From Atrichornis clamosus (lineage: Eukaryota; Chordata; Aves; Passeriformes; Menuridae), in the NCBI GenBank assembly GCA_013400975.1, contig WBMZ01012674.1, positions 62,001 through 126,000 on the forward strand: 64,000 nt of DNA, read 5' to 3'. The notes below the pieces were generated by a model that made no database searches, was not told the origin of the DNA, and saw only the letters and a program-made list of their open reading frames with translations. This document shows positions 37,207-50,504 of this stretch, in pieces. Every line of letters starts with the position of its first letter. Position 1 is the stretch's first letter. The position numbers and the translations under genes were made by a program.

Positions 37207-39881
37207 GTGGTGTGTCTCTATTACTGAAGGCCCAGTTGTTCTCAGTCTAAATCTATTGCCTACCATATCTTCAGGGAAAGGAAAGAAGCACAGGATCAAC
37301 CTCAAACTTTCCATTTCCCAAAATAAGTGCTGCCATTATCAGATGGTCCCCAAATACGAACAATTACTGCATAGCACAGAAAATAAAAAAGGGACTTCCC
37401 AAGTGAAAGCACATTCCCTTTAGGATGGGAATTCATGAAAATTATAGGTTAGGAACTTCCTTCTACTCTGCAGCATTCAGAAAACAATGCTTGTGCATTG
37501 GAAAACTCACTGTACAAACTGACAATGTGATCTGTGCACAAAGCAGAATTAGGCCCCAAGCAATTTAAGCAAAGGCATTGATGAGGCAACTCAGTATTTT
37601 TAAAACTTACAAATGATGTTGCATATAACTAGTTTTCAGCTAATTAAATTTAACTAAGACTTACATAACATTATCAAAAGAAAAAAAAATTGTTTGCCCA
37701 AAAGTGATTTAGACACAAAATCCAAAGTTTATTTATTGCCATTGTGAAAAAGTAACGTATTTACAGCAACAGAAACTTAATGAATTGAAAATGTTTTACA
37801 CTTTTACAGTCACAGTTGCAGTAGAAGGTTTAACTGGCAGGCAACAAATTCCAAAGATTGAAGATACTTCTTCAAAATGGATACCAGCAAGTTGTTACAT
37901 CTGCTTATTTTTCACCTCACACGTAAGCAAGTATATTCACATCCTTCCTTTGGACAGGCACTTTGAATTTTTCATTGATTTCCAAATGCTGATAAATAGC
38001 AAGAAGAAACAATCACTCTCCAACAGGCAGGTGAGTCAAACTTCTGACAGTTAAAGTCAGAATCTTTAGCAGCAAAAATATTTTGTCATACAAAACAAAA
38101 AAGGAACTGCTGCTCCACATACACAGTTTTTTTGCAGAGGGGTGTTGTTTGGTTCTGGGTTTTTACTTGATTTGTGGATTTTTCTGTTTAATCTACTATC
38201 TGAAGTGCTACCTGTTAAAGAAAAAAAGGAAAAAATTCCCTCAACAGTCATATTTTGTACAATGTAATGAAGTCTTAAACTGGTGTTGCACATACGTGAA
38301 AACGACTCAGATGAAGACAACAATCGGTAATTGGTCATGAGGATATGTAAAAAACAAGCACCATGAAAAAAGCTACAGCCTGGTTAAAGCTTTGCCAGCT
38401 GCTCTGTGTTTATCTAGAGAATATCATTACACAAGCAAGAAAGAGAGGTGAACAGCTTGTTAACACAATAAAATGCTGGCAGCACCTTAAGCAAAAAAAC
38501 AAACAAAAAACTCCAGTGAGATGATTTATTGGACAACCAAAATCAGGTGGTAAGTTTTTCTATTTTTCCCTGCACTGGGTATAATTCCAACCTCCAAAAA
38601 AGGAAAATCTGATAATGGTTCTGCTGAACTAGAGTACTAAATATTTGAGACTTCCATGCAGTCGGTTTTCACTCATGGTAGATTAAGTCAGTGTACAGAG
38701 TTTCTATTTTTGAGTGTTCATAATATTAATCTGGAAAAGCATGTGCTCAAATCCATATTTTCTGGGGGAAGCACATAAGCATATGCTGAATACAAATTAC
38801 TGAAGCTTTTGGACATCTACTCTGCAGAATAGAAGTGCTCTGCAGCTGAACCACAGCTTCGATTTCTAGGAAAGAAGATGGACTCCAGGAAGAGAAACAA
38901 GTTTTGCTGTAAGGAAGTGATGGAGTACCACTTCTTCCAAGTGAAAAGTGGGTAATTTGCAGGGTGGCTTCCTCATCCAGCCTATGGCAGGCTATTTTTA
39001 ATTAGCAAGAAATTAACTTTCCCCAAATTTGGTCTGTTTTGCTCATGATGACAACTGATGAGTGACATCCCTGTCTTCATCCTGGCCCAAGAGATTTTTC
39101 ATCCTATTTTCTTCCCCCACCTGTTGTGCAGGGGAGCAGGGAGTGGCTGGGTGGGCACCCAGCAGCCAGACATAGTCAACTCCCCCTGCCCTGAACTTGT
39201 AAAACACTTACCAAAAGCCTCCTGCAGCAGCCAGCATCTCAGAGTTTGATCTTAAGCTAACCAGATTTATCCTCAGCTGCTGCAAGAACATCAAGTTTAA
39301 AGAACAAATATTTACTTAGAAACAACATATTCAGCTTGTCAGGCTACATACTGGAATGTACAAATCACTCTTTAAATGTTTGGGATTTTTTTAAAAATGC
39401 TTTTATGCAGTTTGCTTAGATTTGTCTAGATTTTAGTATTTGAACTAAAACATTACACTAAGCATCTCTTCAAACAAAGAGATTCAGCAGTGCTTTTAGT
39501 GATTTGTTACCTATCAAAAGGAAAATAGCTAATTTAGCTCCCCGGGCTTGTTGATCAATTACATTAAATTCCAGATCTACAGCCCCCCACCCCTTACACA
39601 GAGGAATCATGTGGCATTTGGAAGTGGCACCCACCGATTTTTCCTTCAGCCATGCGAACCATCTTGCTACACTACTTGTCTTCACAACTTACTCCATTAG
39701 AGGACTTTTAACCCAATCTACTTATGCTATACCATGTTTAATGGATGTGTCTAAATATTGATAACAACTCCTAAACATTTGGGCAAACAATAACTTCCTC
39801 TTAAACACATCTTACATGTTAATTTCTCTCTAGTTATTACCTTGCTATAACCTTTTTTCCTTTCAGAACTAGACTTTTATT

Positions 39882-39940
39882 CCAAAAAAATCCAACTAAA
39901 CCCAACAAAAGAAAAAACCCAACAAACTCAAAAAACCACC
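39882..39940. repeat. A/C-rich low-complexity tract
   Basis: Runs of A interrupted by C only (AAAAAAATCCAACTAAACCC and similar). It is one of a series of such tracts, all on the plus strand. Confidence 0.7.
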
Positions 39941-42900
39941 TTATGCAGTTAAAGAATTGTTTTGAAGATTCTTTATGGTTCTGTCATCTTTTAGCACACA
40001 CACTCCTAAATTATTTTTTCCCTCCCAGGTCTATAGTTCCAATATTCCTCTCATGCTTAGCATACCTAGTAAAACAACATTTTGCTTTGCTGTTCAGAAC
40101 CAACCCATTTTGAACAATCTGCCATATACTGCATTTTACTTCTAGATCATAAAACAAATATCTTAATCAGAGCACAGACAAAACTCTAACCAGAGGGAAA
40201 CCTCACCCAGCGAGTTCAAGCCTGCTGACCATAAAAGAGTTGCTCCTAGTCTTTCTCAGGTATTAACAGGCATAGCACATTCCTTAGGTTTTTTCATGTT
40301 CAAAGTGCATCTTTATTTTTCTTTGCCTCAGCAAACTAACTTAGGGTGAGTCTGAGGTGTTCCATATCGTATTTTAATAAAAGCACAGTAATCTGTGTAA
40401 AGTTGCTCATACATACCCTCATTTGCCTTGTAGGAGACTTTCAATAAGCTCAAGCTGAACACCTTGACAGATGTTTGGGATTTAACTACCTTGGCATCAT
40501 ATCCGTAGCACAATCAATCACTGCAACAAAAAGATTTCATCAAAACTTTGTTCTGAAGTGCATCTGTTCAAACCCAGTGATGAAAGAAACTGCTCTTACA
40601 GCCCTCAGCACAGAAACTTCTCCCAGCTTCTGTCTTCTGACAATAACTTCAAATGAATGTTTGCATAAGTAAATCTTTTGATCTTATTTCCACTATTTCA
40701 GCTAAATCATATAAACAAGTAGCTTTCCAAGTGCCATCATCAGTCACACTGTATTTCCTACTCAGTATTCCATATAACAGAAAGCTTCAGTGGATGCTTG
40801 TCCCATGCTTTCCACAGCACCCATCTGTGGAGATGTACCCATATCTAATCAGGAACACACTCCAGACACAGTCCTCAATCTCAAGTATTTAACATCATCT
40901 CTCTTTGCAGAAAATCCCCATCTATTTGTAGGTAGAGACCTACCTAAAGTTTTAGGGAACTTTTAGGAATTTTACTCCTTTTAATGACTTGATACTGTGA
41001 TTAGTATCCTTTTTCCAAGCACTCTTGAGTATGAATAATGGCTTAGAACCAGAACATGAGCAAGAACAAAGGGAGGGGAAAGGCACCAGACCAGCAACAG
41101 GACCACAAAGGACTTTAAACCGTGTTTACAACTTTTGAACCAGTCCAACAACAATAAAATTTATTCAAAAGTTTATTCAAGTACACAAAAAGCATGTATT
41201 CACTGGTAGACAGGAAACTGCCTGAATGACAGTGCATGGCAGAAGGCTCCCTCCCATGCATCCCTGCTCCCACCCCGTGCTGAATTGAGTATTTTTTGCT
41301 CAATTAGGCATTCCCAGGTCTTTTCAGACAATATCCTCAAGGTTTGTCCTTGGTCTCCTGGTCACGCAGAAAATCTCTCCTGGGAGACAAATGGGTTTGT
41401 ACAGCTATTCCTGTTTTCTGTGCTAGCTCAGCATACAGTTTGAGTTTGACCATTTCTCCTCATCAGCATGCATGCTGGATAAGCTCCACCAGTCTTCAGC
41501 TATTCTCCACCCCCAAACTGTTCCTTTAAAATCAAGACACAGAATGCACAAAAACTAAGCAGAACTTAAATGCAACCACGAATGCTTTTCTGGCTTATAT
41601 TTTCTTAAGATGAACAGTTCTATATCCACTTATTGAGAGGAGCAATAAAATAAAAAATCCAAACAGAATAACCCAAAACCCGCCCTAACCTTCTATTCAT
41701 TAGATATTAGTGATTTATACAAGGATTTTAAAACCACATATTGTTTCTTCTGTCAAGATCAACCTTCTCAGACCTTGCACGGTAAAAAACCAGCATAATT
41801 ATGTCACTACCCATTTAATGAATGGATACTTTTCCCATATTCCCAACAACAGATTTCAGAAAAGCTATTACACATACACCCTATTGCCTCCTAATCTTTA
41901 TTGATCAGTAACATCACTTGTACATTTTAAGTTGGTTGCCCCCAAATGCATTCTGCAAACTTCAGGTTGCCAGGTATTCCTATAGTATGCTAAATGACAA
42001 AAGAGATAAAGGCATTAATTGCAGAACTGCTGTTAGAAACAATGAAATGCATTATCAGTAATGCTTACTGTAATATTACAATGCCTTGGCAAGAATATTA
42101 TTCAAACTATTTTCCTTTGTTTTATTTGATAATAGTTTTGAAAAACATTGGAGAAAACACTACATTGGAGACATCATAAAAAGAATGAGAATTGTGATGT
42201 TTGCGAAACAAAGCACACTTAAGTAATGCAAAAATGTTAACTCATACAAGTATAAATTCACTTCAATTTCAATGTAAACACCTATTGCAGGCCTTTATCA
42301 GCAGCCAGTAGTAACCTTCATCTTCCAACACAGCCGAATATCTTCTCTACCATCGATACACTACACAGGCTCTACACCCCAGTCAGGCTCCAGAAATGAA
42401 CACCAAGCAGGGACCACACCAAAATCACAGAAGACTCAAGACTCCTCACGTGTAAGGGGGCAAAGAACTCCAGTGCTTCCAAAGGCTGAAGGAAGAACAC
42501 TTGCTGGAGTAGCTCTATCTTGTATTTCAATCAATCACATAACAGGTTAAATCTTTCAGTTGGTTTCACTATGAATACTGCATTTGACACAAGGTTCAGT
42601 GTAAACGCAGGCTTGTATCAAAGCTACTAATTGCTTTTCAACCGCAAAACACTTAGTATTTTTCGCTAAGCAACATAAAATCATAGTGTCAGAAGTTTCC
42701 TGACATTTCTGAAATCTAAGTTTTTAATTATTGCCATTAATTTCAAGACTGTTCCGAAAACAGTTGGTAACAGTTGCATCCAGCCTGACTTATACAGCTG
42801 TCTAACCTTCAGTCACACGATCACATTACTTGCCTAAAACCTGTGAATTTGCTCTAAAATAGGCAAGAATAACCATAGGCATCTCCTATTCCTCATTTTT

Positions 42901-44262
42901 TCCCTCTAGCCCTTTCTGTTTTGTGTAACAAATGCAAAGTGAAGGTCAGAACTTGGAAGTACTTTTCCACTGTGGTCTTGCCTAAACTGGACAAGTCTCC
43001 CCACAGATCAATCAGTACTTTTGTTGTTCCATTCCAAGATTCAAACATGAGATCTCCAGATCCCTCTAGATTGGCCAGGAGCATAACGGTACAATTTCCT
43101 TCTGAAGGCAAGAGACATCAGTTTAAACCTACTGAAATAAAAATCTCTCTTTTGCCCTTTCTTGCCACCTTAGAGACAAACTGCCTGCCATCTGAATTTA
43201 GCTCCAGCCTTTTCAGTTTTGCTCCCTCCAGCAGTGGTTACGCCACACCTGAGCCACAGCTCTACTTTAATTTCCAAAACCCAATGTGTATGACACAGGC
43301 AAGCCTGCAGACTGAAAATGCCTGCAGAGATTCAGGGATAACCAATGATGATGTAAAGAAATCTCAATGTATTATTAAACATAAACATCCTGCTTTTAAT
43401 ATACATGACCTAAGGAACTGTGGAAAAATACTTAAAGGAGACTCATATTTTACAATTTTGTTGCATCTTGCAAACACAAAGCAATTAACTGAAACGTCTT
43501 ACAGTAAAATTTTTTTGGTTATTCGTCCAAGCAGTTACCTCATTTAGTCAGGCAACAGTTTCCTCATGTATGGAATATTTTACAACTTCTAAAGCTGCAC
43601 TGCTTTTTCTTGCTGAGTTATAGGTGAAATAAAGCATTTTGTTTCAAAGAAAGTGTTGTGAAGACTGCCAGGAATTTTTTTAAAACTGCAAATATTCATA
43701 CCAATATACCAATTTTTTGCTATTTGCTTTCCCTGATATTATTTGTAATTACCAATTATATACGTAGAAAACCATTACAAGTTAGGTTAAAATAGAATAC
43801 ATTCAATCAAAGGCTCTGTTCAGGAAGACACGAACTTCAGAGATGATATCGCATCCCGAAATTGTGTTATGAACACAAACACCATTCAAAATCATGACTA
43901 ATATTCATAATTACACTATGTGTTGAGAAAATTTTTAGTCATTCACTTTTCTGTTTATTTATTTGAGAAAAAATTTAAGTCCAGACTTTATCAACTGGAA
44001 ATGACAGGCAAAACAATATAACTTGGAACTCGTGAAGTCTGGGGATATGCATGTATTTTCAAGGGCCATCAAAGATTATTTATATTCAGCAAAACACAAT
44101 TACGATTTTGAAATGGACTGAAAGCAGAAATGTAAATCAAGTTGGCAGTATACTTCTACTCTCTAAGTAGCTATTGCTTGATTTTTTGTGTTACTACCTA
44201 CAACAGCCTAAGGACCAGTCAAGTCCCAATACAACCCAAGACAAAGAAAAGCCATTACCTAT

Positions 44263-44277
44263 GGGGGGGTGGGTGGG
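44263..44277 (+). other. Compact G-quadruplex motif
   Basis: Seven G, T, three G, T, three G (GGGGGGGTGGGTGGG). This provides four G-triplets with single-base loops, the arrangement known to favour very stable parallel quadruplexes. It lies on the non-RNA strand of the ZFYVE28 intron, so it could form in DNA but not in the pre-mRNA. Confidence 0.7.
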
Positions 44278-44839
44278 TGTAATTACTGTAAGATGGTAAA
44301 AGTACTGACTGATTACAACACAATGACTCATTATGGGGATATGCATTTATATAATTAGTCCACATGCAGCAAAATAATCTGTCAAAAAAATATGGCAAAA
44401 ATTTCCAGTTGTTTTATGAATGTAGATTGGTTCAGAACGACCAGTTTGAGACAGGCAGCTCTGTATTTAAATTACACAAAATCCACACGTGAAATATAGT
44501 GGTCACTGTTTATCATGTCACTGTATGCTGGACATGCAGCAATGAGGAAGGCAATAAAACTCTCAAGTACAAGATATAAAAGAGCACAAACAAAAGCTCT
44601 CATGCTAAGACAGAAGCTAAACCCAGTACTACTCTTGAGAACAAAGCAGATACAGGAAACAAAGATATAACTGAAAAGATGGATTTAAAAGCCCAACACA
44701 AACCTTTCCTCTTTGAAAAGCATCTAGAAATTACATACCAAACCCAGCCCTTCTCACTGAAAACTTCTGAACATCAAATCCCAAAGCTAAATTCTAAAGC
44801 TATGATGAGTGCAGGCCTCCTAACAGGATTTTTTTCAGG

Positions 44840-45107
44840 GGTGCTCAGTAACAGGACAAGGAGTAATAGACATAAACTACAACACAAGAAGTTCCACCTC
44901 AACATGAGGAAGAATTTATTTACTTTGAGGGTGTCAGAGACCTGAAACAGGTTGCCTAGGGAGGTAGTCGAGTCTCCCTCTCTGGAGACATTCCAAATCC
45001 ATCTGGACATATGTAACCTGCTCCAGGTGACCCTGCCTTGGCAGGAATGTTGGACTGGATCATCTCCACAGGTCCCTTCCAACCCTAAACTACTCTGTGA
45101 TTCTGTA
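44840..45107 (+). mobile_element. CR1 LINE 3' fragment
   Basis: Plus-sense CR1 end: GGGTGCTCAGTAACAGGAC, CACAAGAAGTTCCACCTCAA, CATGAGGAAGAATTTATTTA, GGTTGCCTAGGGAGGTAGT, then CCTTGGCAGGAATGTTGGAC and the tail CTCTGTGATTCTGTAAATG. It is about 270 bp and 5' truncated. It is related to the 5.1-kb copy (same ACAAGAAGTTCCACCTCAAC segment) but in the opposite orientation and better preserved. Confidence 0.92.
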
Positions 45108-46672
45108 AATGAAGCAATCTGAATTATGAAAATTACATTAACAGCCCTTGTATAAATAAAATTGTGCTAGTAAAGGAAAACTTCAAGAAAGCTATGCAAG
45201 TTATTTTATTTCATAAAGGAAAACCCAGATTACCTGTGAAGTGAGACTGCTAAATTACCAGAAGAGCTACTACACACATCTTTATTTCCCATGAAGTAAT
45301 TTCATTACGCAAAACACAAAAAACCAGGAGACTGCTAGACTTCCTACGGGTTATATACGTTTTTTAGCACAAAGATACTTGCACTTGTGAAACACAGATG
45401 TGTACACTGAGACCCTCTCTTATACACCCCAAGTTTCTGCAAAGGAGCCCCGTGTGATGCTGTGGTCTGCCACCCCACCATGATTAGGGTGCCATTCGTT
45501 CCTCCCCTGTAGTACCCATGAGGCTCTGTTCCTGCCCGGCTGGACCTGCACTCAGCCAGTATTCCAGGTGACCCAACAAAGCCTTGTGATTCCCAAAAGG
45601 GAACAAATGGGAGAACTTTCTCTTACACACTTATTTTCTCTCTGGACAATTTGTTACATAAAAGCACGTACAGCACTTAGAGCAAGATAAAATGCAGTAA
45701 AAAAACTGAAAAAACTCAAAAATTAGAATTCAAAGAGAAAAGCTGATTTTCTCTTCATTCTGCTCAGGCCAACATTGATTCAGAATTCCTCTGTGCATAT
45801 TGTCCTCCACAACAGATGGGAAAACTCTCCAGCAGAGCAGCATTACACACTCCAGCAATGAATTGCAGAGGACAACGACTCTCATATATTGCATTTCACA
45901 TGCTGAGGAATTTATTCTGACTTGCAATGGATGATGCAATAAAGCCTTGCCTTAGTACTCACCACAAGCATCACTCAATACAGGAGACAGCAATCTGAAA
46001 ACTGACACTGCCCTTATAACTAACTCGCTCAATGTTGCCAGCTTCCAAAAAAACATTGGAGCCAAAATATTATCAAAAACACTTACTGCTTAAAGTGACA
46101 TTAGGGCAAACCAGTAGAAATTACACAAAGCAAGCTTTTCACTCATTGTCTGGAACACCCCTAAGTCTCTCTCACGCTGTCACAAGACAGATGCAATTAG
46201 ACTCTGTGCAGCTGCAACACATACAAATTTGGTTTGGCAGACTGGTCTGCCTTGCTCCCTGAACCATCTCACTCCATGTGCACGAAGTGCATCTGGCCTG
46301 GATTGTACTTCCAAGTCTTTCTACAGCATCACACTTCCATTTTCCAACCTCTCTCACCCTTCCAATACAAAGCAAACAGCTCCTCGCCAAAGAACCAAGG
46401 CTTTTGTGCTGTAAAGGACTTAACAATGTAAAATACAGAGGGATACTTCAGCAAGTGATTTTTGTTGGAGGTAAGTCATTTAAACAGTACTTATGATGAC
46501 AGCTAAAGCACAGGAAAACCAACATGTCAACTGAGTATGGGACCCAGAACATCAGATTTGTGTCAGAAGAAATAATCACCCCCAAAGCTGTTTTGTTACT
46601 AGCAGGTCTAGCAACAAAACCATAATAAAACATGGTATATATCTGTATCTGATTATGAGAAATGGTTTTGTG

Positions 46673-46710
46673 CATATTGAATATAATGGTATGTACATAT
46701 TGAATATAAT
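46673..46710. repeat. Two direct copies of a 15-bp AT-rich motif
   Basis: CATATTGAATATAAT occurs at 46673-46687 and again at 46696-46710, separated by eight bases. Local duplication; no function inferred. Confidence 0.75.
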
Positions 46711-47671
46711 CCACTCTATGACGGCCCACAGCTTTCCCTTAAAGCCCAAAGAAAGTATGGATTCAGTGCTCTACAAAGCTCTTAGTTCTCAAGCACAGAT
46801 TATCAAAATTTACCATCTCAGTCACTAATATTCTTTTATATACTTTGGAGACATATGAATATACATTCTTAGCAGTGAGAAATTAAATCTGTTAGGGTTT
46901 CCTATGATGGCAGTTTATTGATTCACATTCCCACGTTACTTACTGAGTCCATTCAGAGATTTCTAAACCCTTACCCAGCTTAGGCAGATACTCCACCTAG
47001 ACTGGAATAACATGCTCTGAGGACTTTTCCTCCATTCATAAAATCAGCGCAGTTCCTAGCTGGGAAGAGAGTCAAGAGCAGCAGTTTTTCAGACTATTTC
47101 TCAGGTTTGTCTGTCAGCTTGTGCCAAGAAAAATTTCACTTAGGCATAAGCAGATACAGCACCCCAGGAAGAGAGAGGAAAAAAAGCGTAACACCAAACA
47201 GTCCAGAGTGAAAATAAGATTTGGTAGAGTCAAATCACAGCCCATTCCCCTGAGAGCTGGGCATCAAGGATCTGGTCCAGTTTTAAGGTGTTTTGCTAAG
47301 ACACCACACATCTGCAGGAGGAAGGCTGCCCGGCCCCATGTGAGACCATGAACACAAAGTAAAAAGGCCAAATCCTCCAACGACAAAGTATAGCCTGGAA
47401 CCAACATATGCAGACACTGCCTTCAGAACTTTTCAGTTCTGTGCAGCAGATGGCTTAGCTACGCCAAAATACTTCTGAGGTACAAGATGTATTCATTCAT
47501 GGAAGCTCTTGCTACTTGATTTTCCCATTTGTCCTCTAGGATCAGGCTGCTGAGGCAGCCCTTTGCCAACATGTTATTTCTCCTCAGAAAAATAATAACA
47601 GACTGAAGTGGAAAAATGGACATCATATTGGATGGCTCCAAAATTACACATGGGTTAGCAGCTTTAGCTTA

Positions 47672-47772
47672 TTAAAAAAAAAAATTTAAAAAACCAAAAC
47701 AAACAAAACCTCCAAATGAACCAATAAACAAAAAAACCCCTCCAAACCTAAAACAACAATCAAACAAAAATC
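47672..47772. repeat. A/C-rich low-complexity tract (about 100 bp)
   Basis: An A run followed by about 90 bases in which A is interrupted almost only by C (AACCAAAACAAACAAAACC, AAAAAAACCCCTCC, AACAATCAAACAAAAATCC). It is not attached to any recognised retroelement. Confidence 0.75.
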
Positions 47773-50504
47773 CACTCAGAAAAACAAGGAAGATTGAAAG
47801 AACCAAGGCTATTTTAAGAAAAATTAGTAGTCATGTACTAGGGGAGATAGGTGTGCTGCTTTAGTTGGCCACTGCCATAAGCTTGCCCTGAAAGCTTTGC
47901 ACCAAGACAGAAGCCTACTAATTGAGATCAAACCAATCGAGATTAAAACACTGATGGGACAGTGATACAGAAAGAAAATGGCAGAGATAGAGAAAAGGAT
48001 CTCCTGAAAACTACATCTACTACTGGGGCAAAGTATCTGTCAATTTTTTCCTGATAATTGATGGAAAAACCTTAGATTAAAGCTCCATTCTGCCTGTAAT
48101 ACAGCTTCACTGAATATACTAAATGCATTCCAAAACCCCTAATGCTTACTTATATACTGGCAACACCTCATTCAAGACACCAATGTTCTTGCATCAAACC
48201 AAAACCAACCATCAGTTCATGATTATCTGTGCATTCATCACAAATCCAGCAATTATAACATATGTTGTTTTGATTGTAAGACAGGAAGTGAAAAGGACAC
48301 TTCCCATTCTGAGGAGAAAAAATTATCTAGTCAGTGGAAGTTAATTACTTGCACTAAGTGTAAGTAGTTTTAGTGGTAACATATTGCAGGATGCATTTGA
48401 GTGTATACACTGGTGGATTTATTTTGCCCAAAGCCTTGAAATCATGGAGTCTTCCGGACATGACGGCAAAAGTTACAGTGTAGCAAACTGGCAGAACTGA
48501 GAAGAAAAAGAGAAATGTGAGTTCTCTTTAAGAGGAAATAAAATTTTCACATACGTTCAGGTTTATTCTTTTGGTGGTTTGAAATTGTTTTCCTTAAAAA
48601 CAACATCCTAGTAGAGTCTCATTAGAATGTACGCAGCCATAAAAAGCTGAATTATTTTAACATATAAATTTCTAATATGATAACTGCAAAATAATTCTAG
48701 AGAATCAGATGACCCACTAATCCATCCCAGTTCACACCAGCACCAGTAGAAGTTCAAACACAGCACAGGGCAGTGAAACATTTCTGAGAATCTTGACATC
48801 TGGTTTCTAAACCCACAAAGAGCTGCTATGGTTATTTTGGCTCAGTTTAAAAACAAACTACTGAACTTCTGCAGCATACTGCAGAAAATATGTTTGACGT
48901 TGTTTTATGTGCAAGAACCTATTACAATGTAGCATTATACATAAGGTTCCCCAGTGACTGCTTCACACGGAAAAGGTTAAATTGCTTAGAGAAACTGTTT
49001 TGTAAGACGCTAGAAAATGAACCCATCCTGGTTTTTATTGTGAGCCATTGCCATTCAGACATCACACTACCCTACTAAGATAAATATGAAGTCATTTGCA
49101 TATACCCAGGTGAAATTTTGCACTGAGTAATAATAAACTACAAAGAAATTTCAAAAAAATGCTAATTAGCTCCACATCCAGCATTCCAGAACACAGTAAA
49201 ATAGTTCTGTCTAAGAAATTGCTGCATTCCTGTTCTTTCAGCATTCTGCAGCATATGGATGAACAGCCAGGCTGAAGGCAGACTTTGACAGATTTAGTGA
49301 TTTATATATAAGGGGAAAAAAATTTTGCTGGTTGCCATTGGAAAAGTTCACATAAAGCACCAAACTGACAGATTGAATCGATTTCTGATAATGAACTGAT
49401 AAAACAGAATGCCTCTAACATAGTTGAAATAAAACTTCTTAATTCTTTGCTTATTCTATTTACCTCACATACACAAAGCAATTTTTTTTTGCAATATCTA
49501 CTTTCTCAGTGGCACCTTGAGAGAGTGACTAAGTCACTGGCAATAAAAACAATTCTGAACACATTTCAGGTGGATATAACAATAAATTCTTAATAGCAAA
49601 TAAAGTGGGCATTCACAGGTTTTATGCCACTGCTCGTATTTCTTATCTTCCATCTTTTGCTTATTGGCAAAACAACTGATTTTGTTCCATCTTGGCAATA
49701 ATCTAAGTAATTACAGTTTTCAAAAAACTGCTGTGTCCTTTTTTACAGTTTAATAAACAACCTTAATATAATATTTATATTACTGTAGGCTTCATCATGA
49801 TCTGGTTGTGCTGCAATGTTCCCAAATCATTCTGAGGAACCATCTCTAGCTTCAAGACTTCAATTTGACAGCAAGCATTAAAGGAAAAGTCAGAAGGAAG
49901 AACCCCAACAAAGAGAAGGCAAGAAACAGACTGGCTCAGCAGATCTGCACCGGGAATCAGCTCCACACTGCTCTTCCTTCCTTGCCCTTCTCTAACACTG
50001 GGTAAAGTTCTTGTCTGCTTCCTCTGGTGTTTAGTTTTGCTGTTACTCACCACCTTTTCAGAAATACCTTTTATCTCTAGGACAAGTAAAGTAAACTGTA
50101 AGAACATAGTATCAGACCTAAAAAGACATTTTGCTTTCAGAAGTTGACTTCTGCTTGTAGGTGTAGCCTTCAAAACAATTTGTTGCAGAGTAACAATTAC
50201 TTAGATTTGACTTCTGTATCAAGTGACTACAGATATGTTACTCTTTCAACATTCAACTAAGAAGAACAACTCAAAAAAGACAACCTGGAGTTGTCACCTC
50301 TGCTTCTACCCAAACTTCTCCAGAAACAAAACAAAACAACAACAAAAAAAGGACATTGTATTATCGTAGCATTTACACATGCTTGATACCAGGTTCATAG
50401 GTTCAAAGATGATAAGCAAGTTACAGAACACAGGACAACAGCACAAGTTGCTCCCCGTTTTCTTTTAATAAGAAAGCAACTAGTATTTTGCCAATTTATA
50501 AACT

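Noticed and set aside
48608..48660. Possible ZFYVE28 exon 1 (minus strand FMAAYI-like codons near 48640)
   Set aside because: Only a superficial resemblance to a basic aromatic N-terminus; no MMNRFRKWLYKPK-like sequence, no GC-rich promoter and no phase-0 donor.
49775..50173. A 132-codon minus-strand open frame
   Set aside because: No match to ZFYVE28 or any family I know, no plausible splice context; likely chance.
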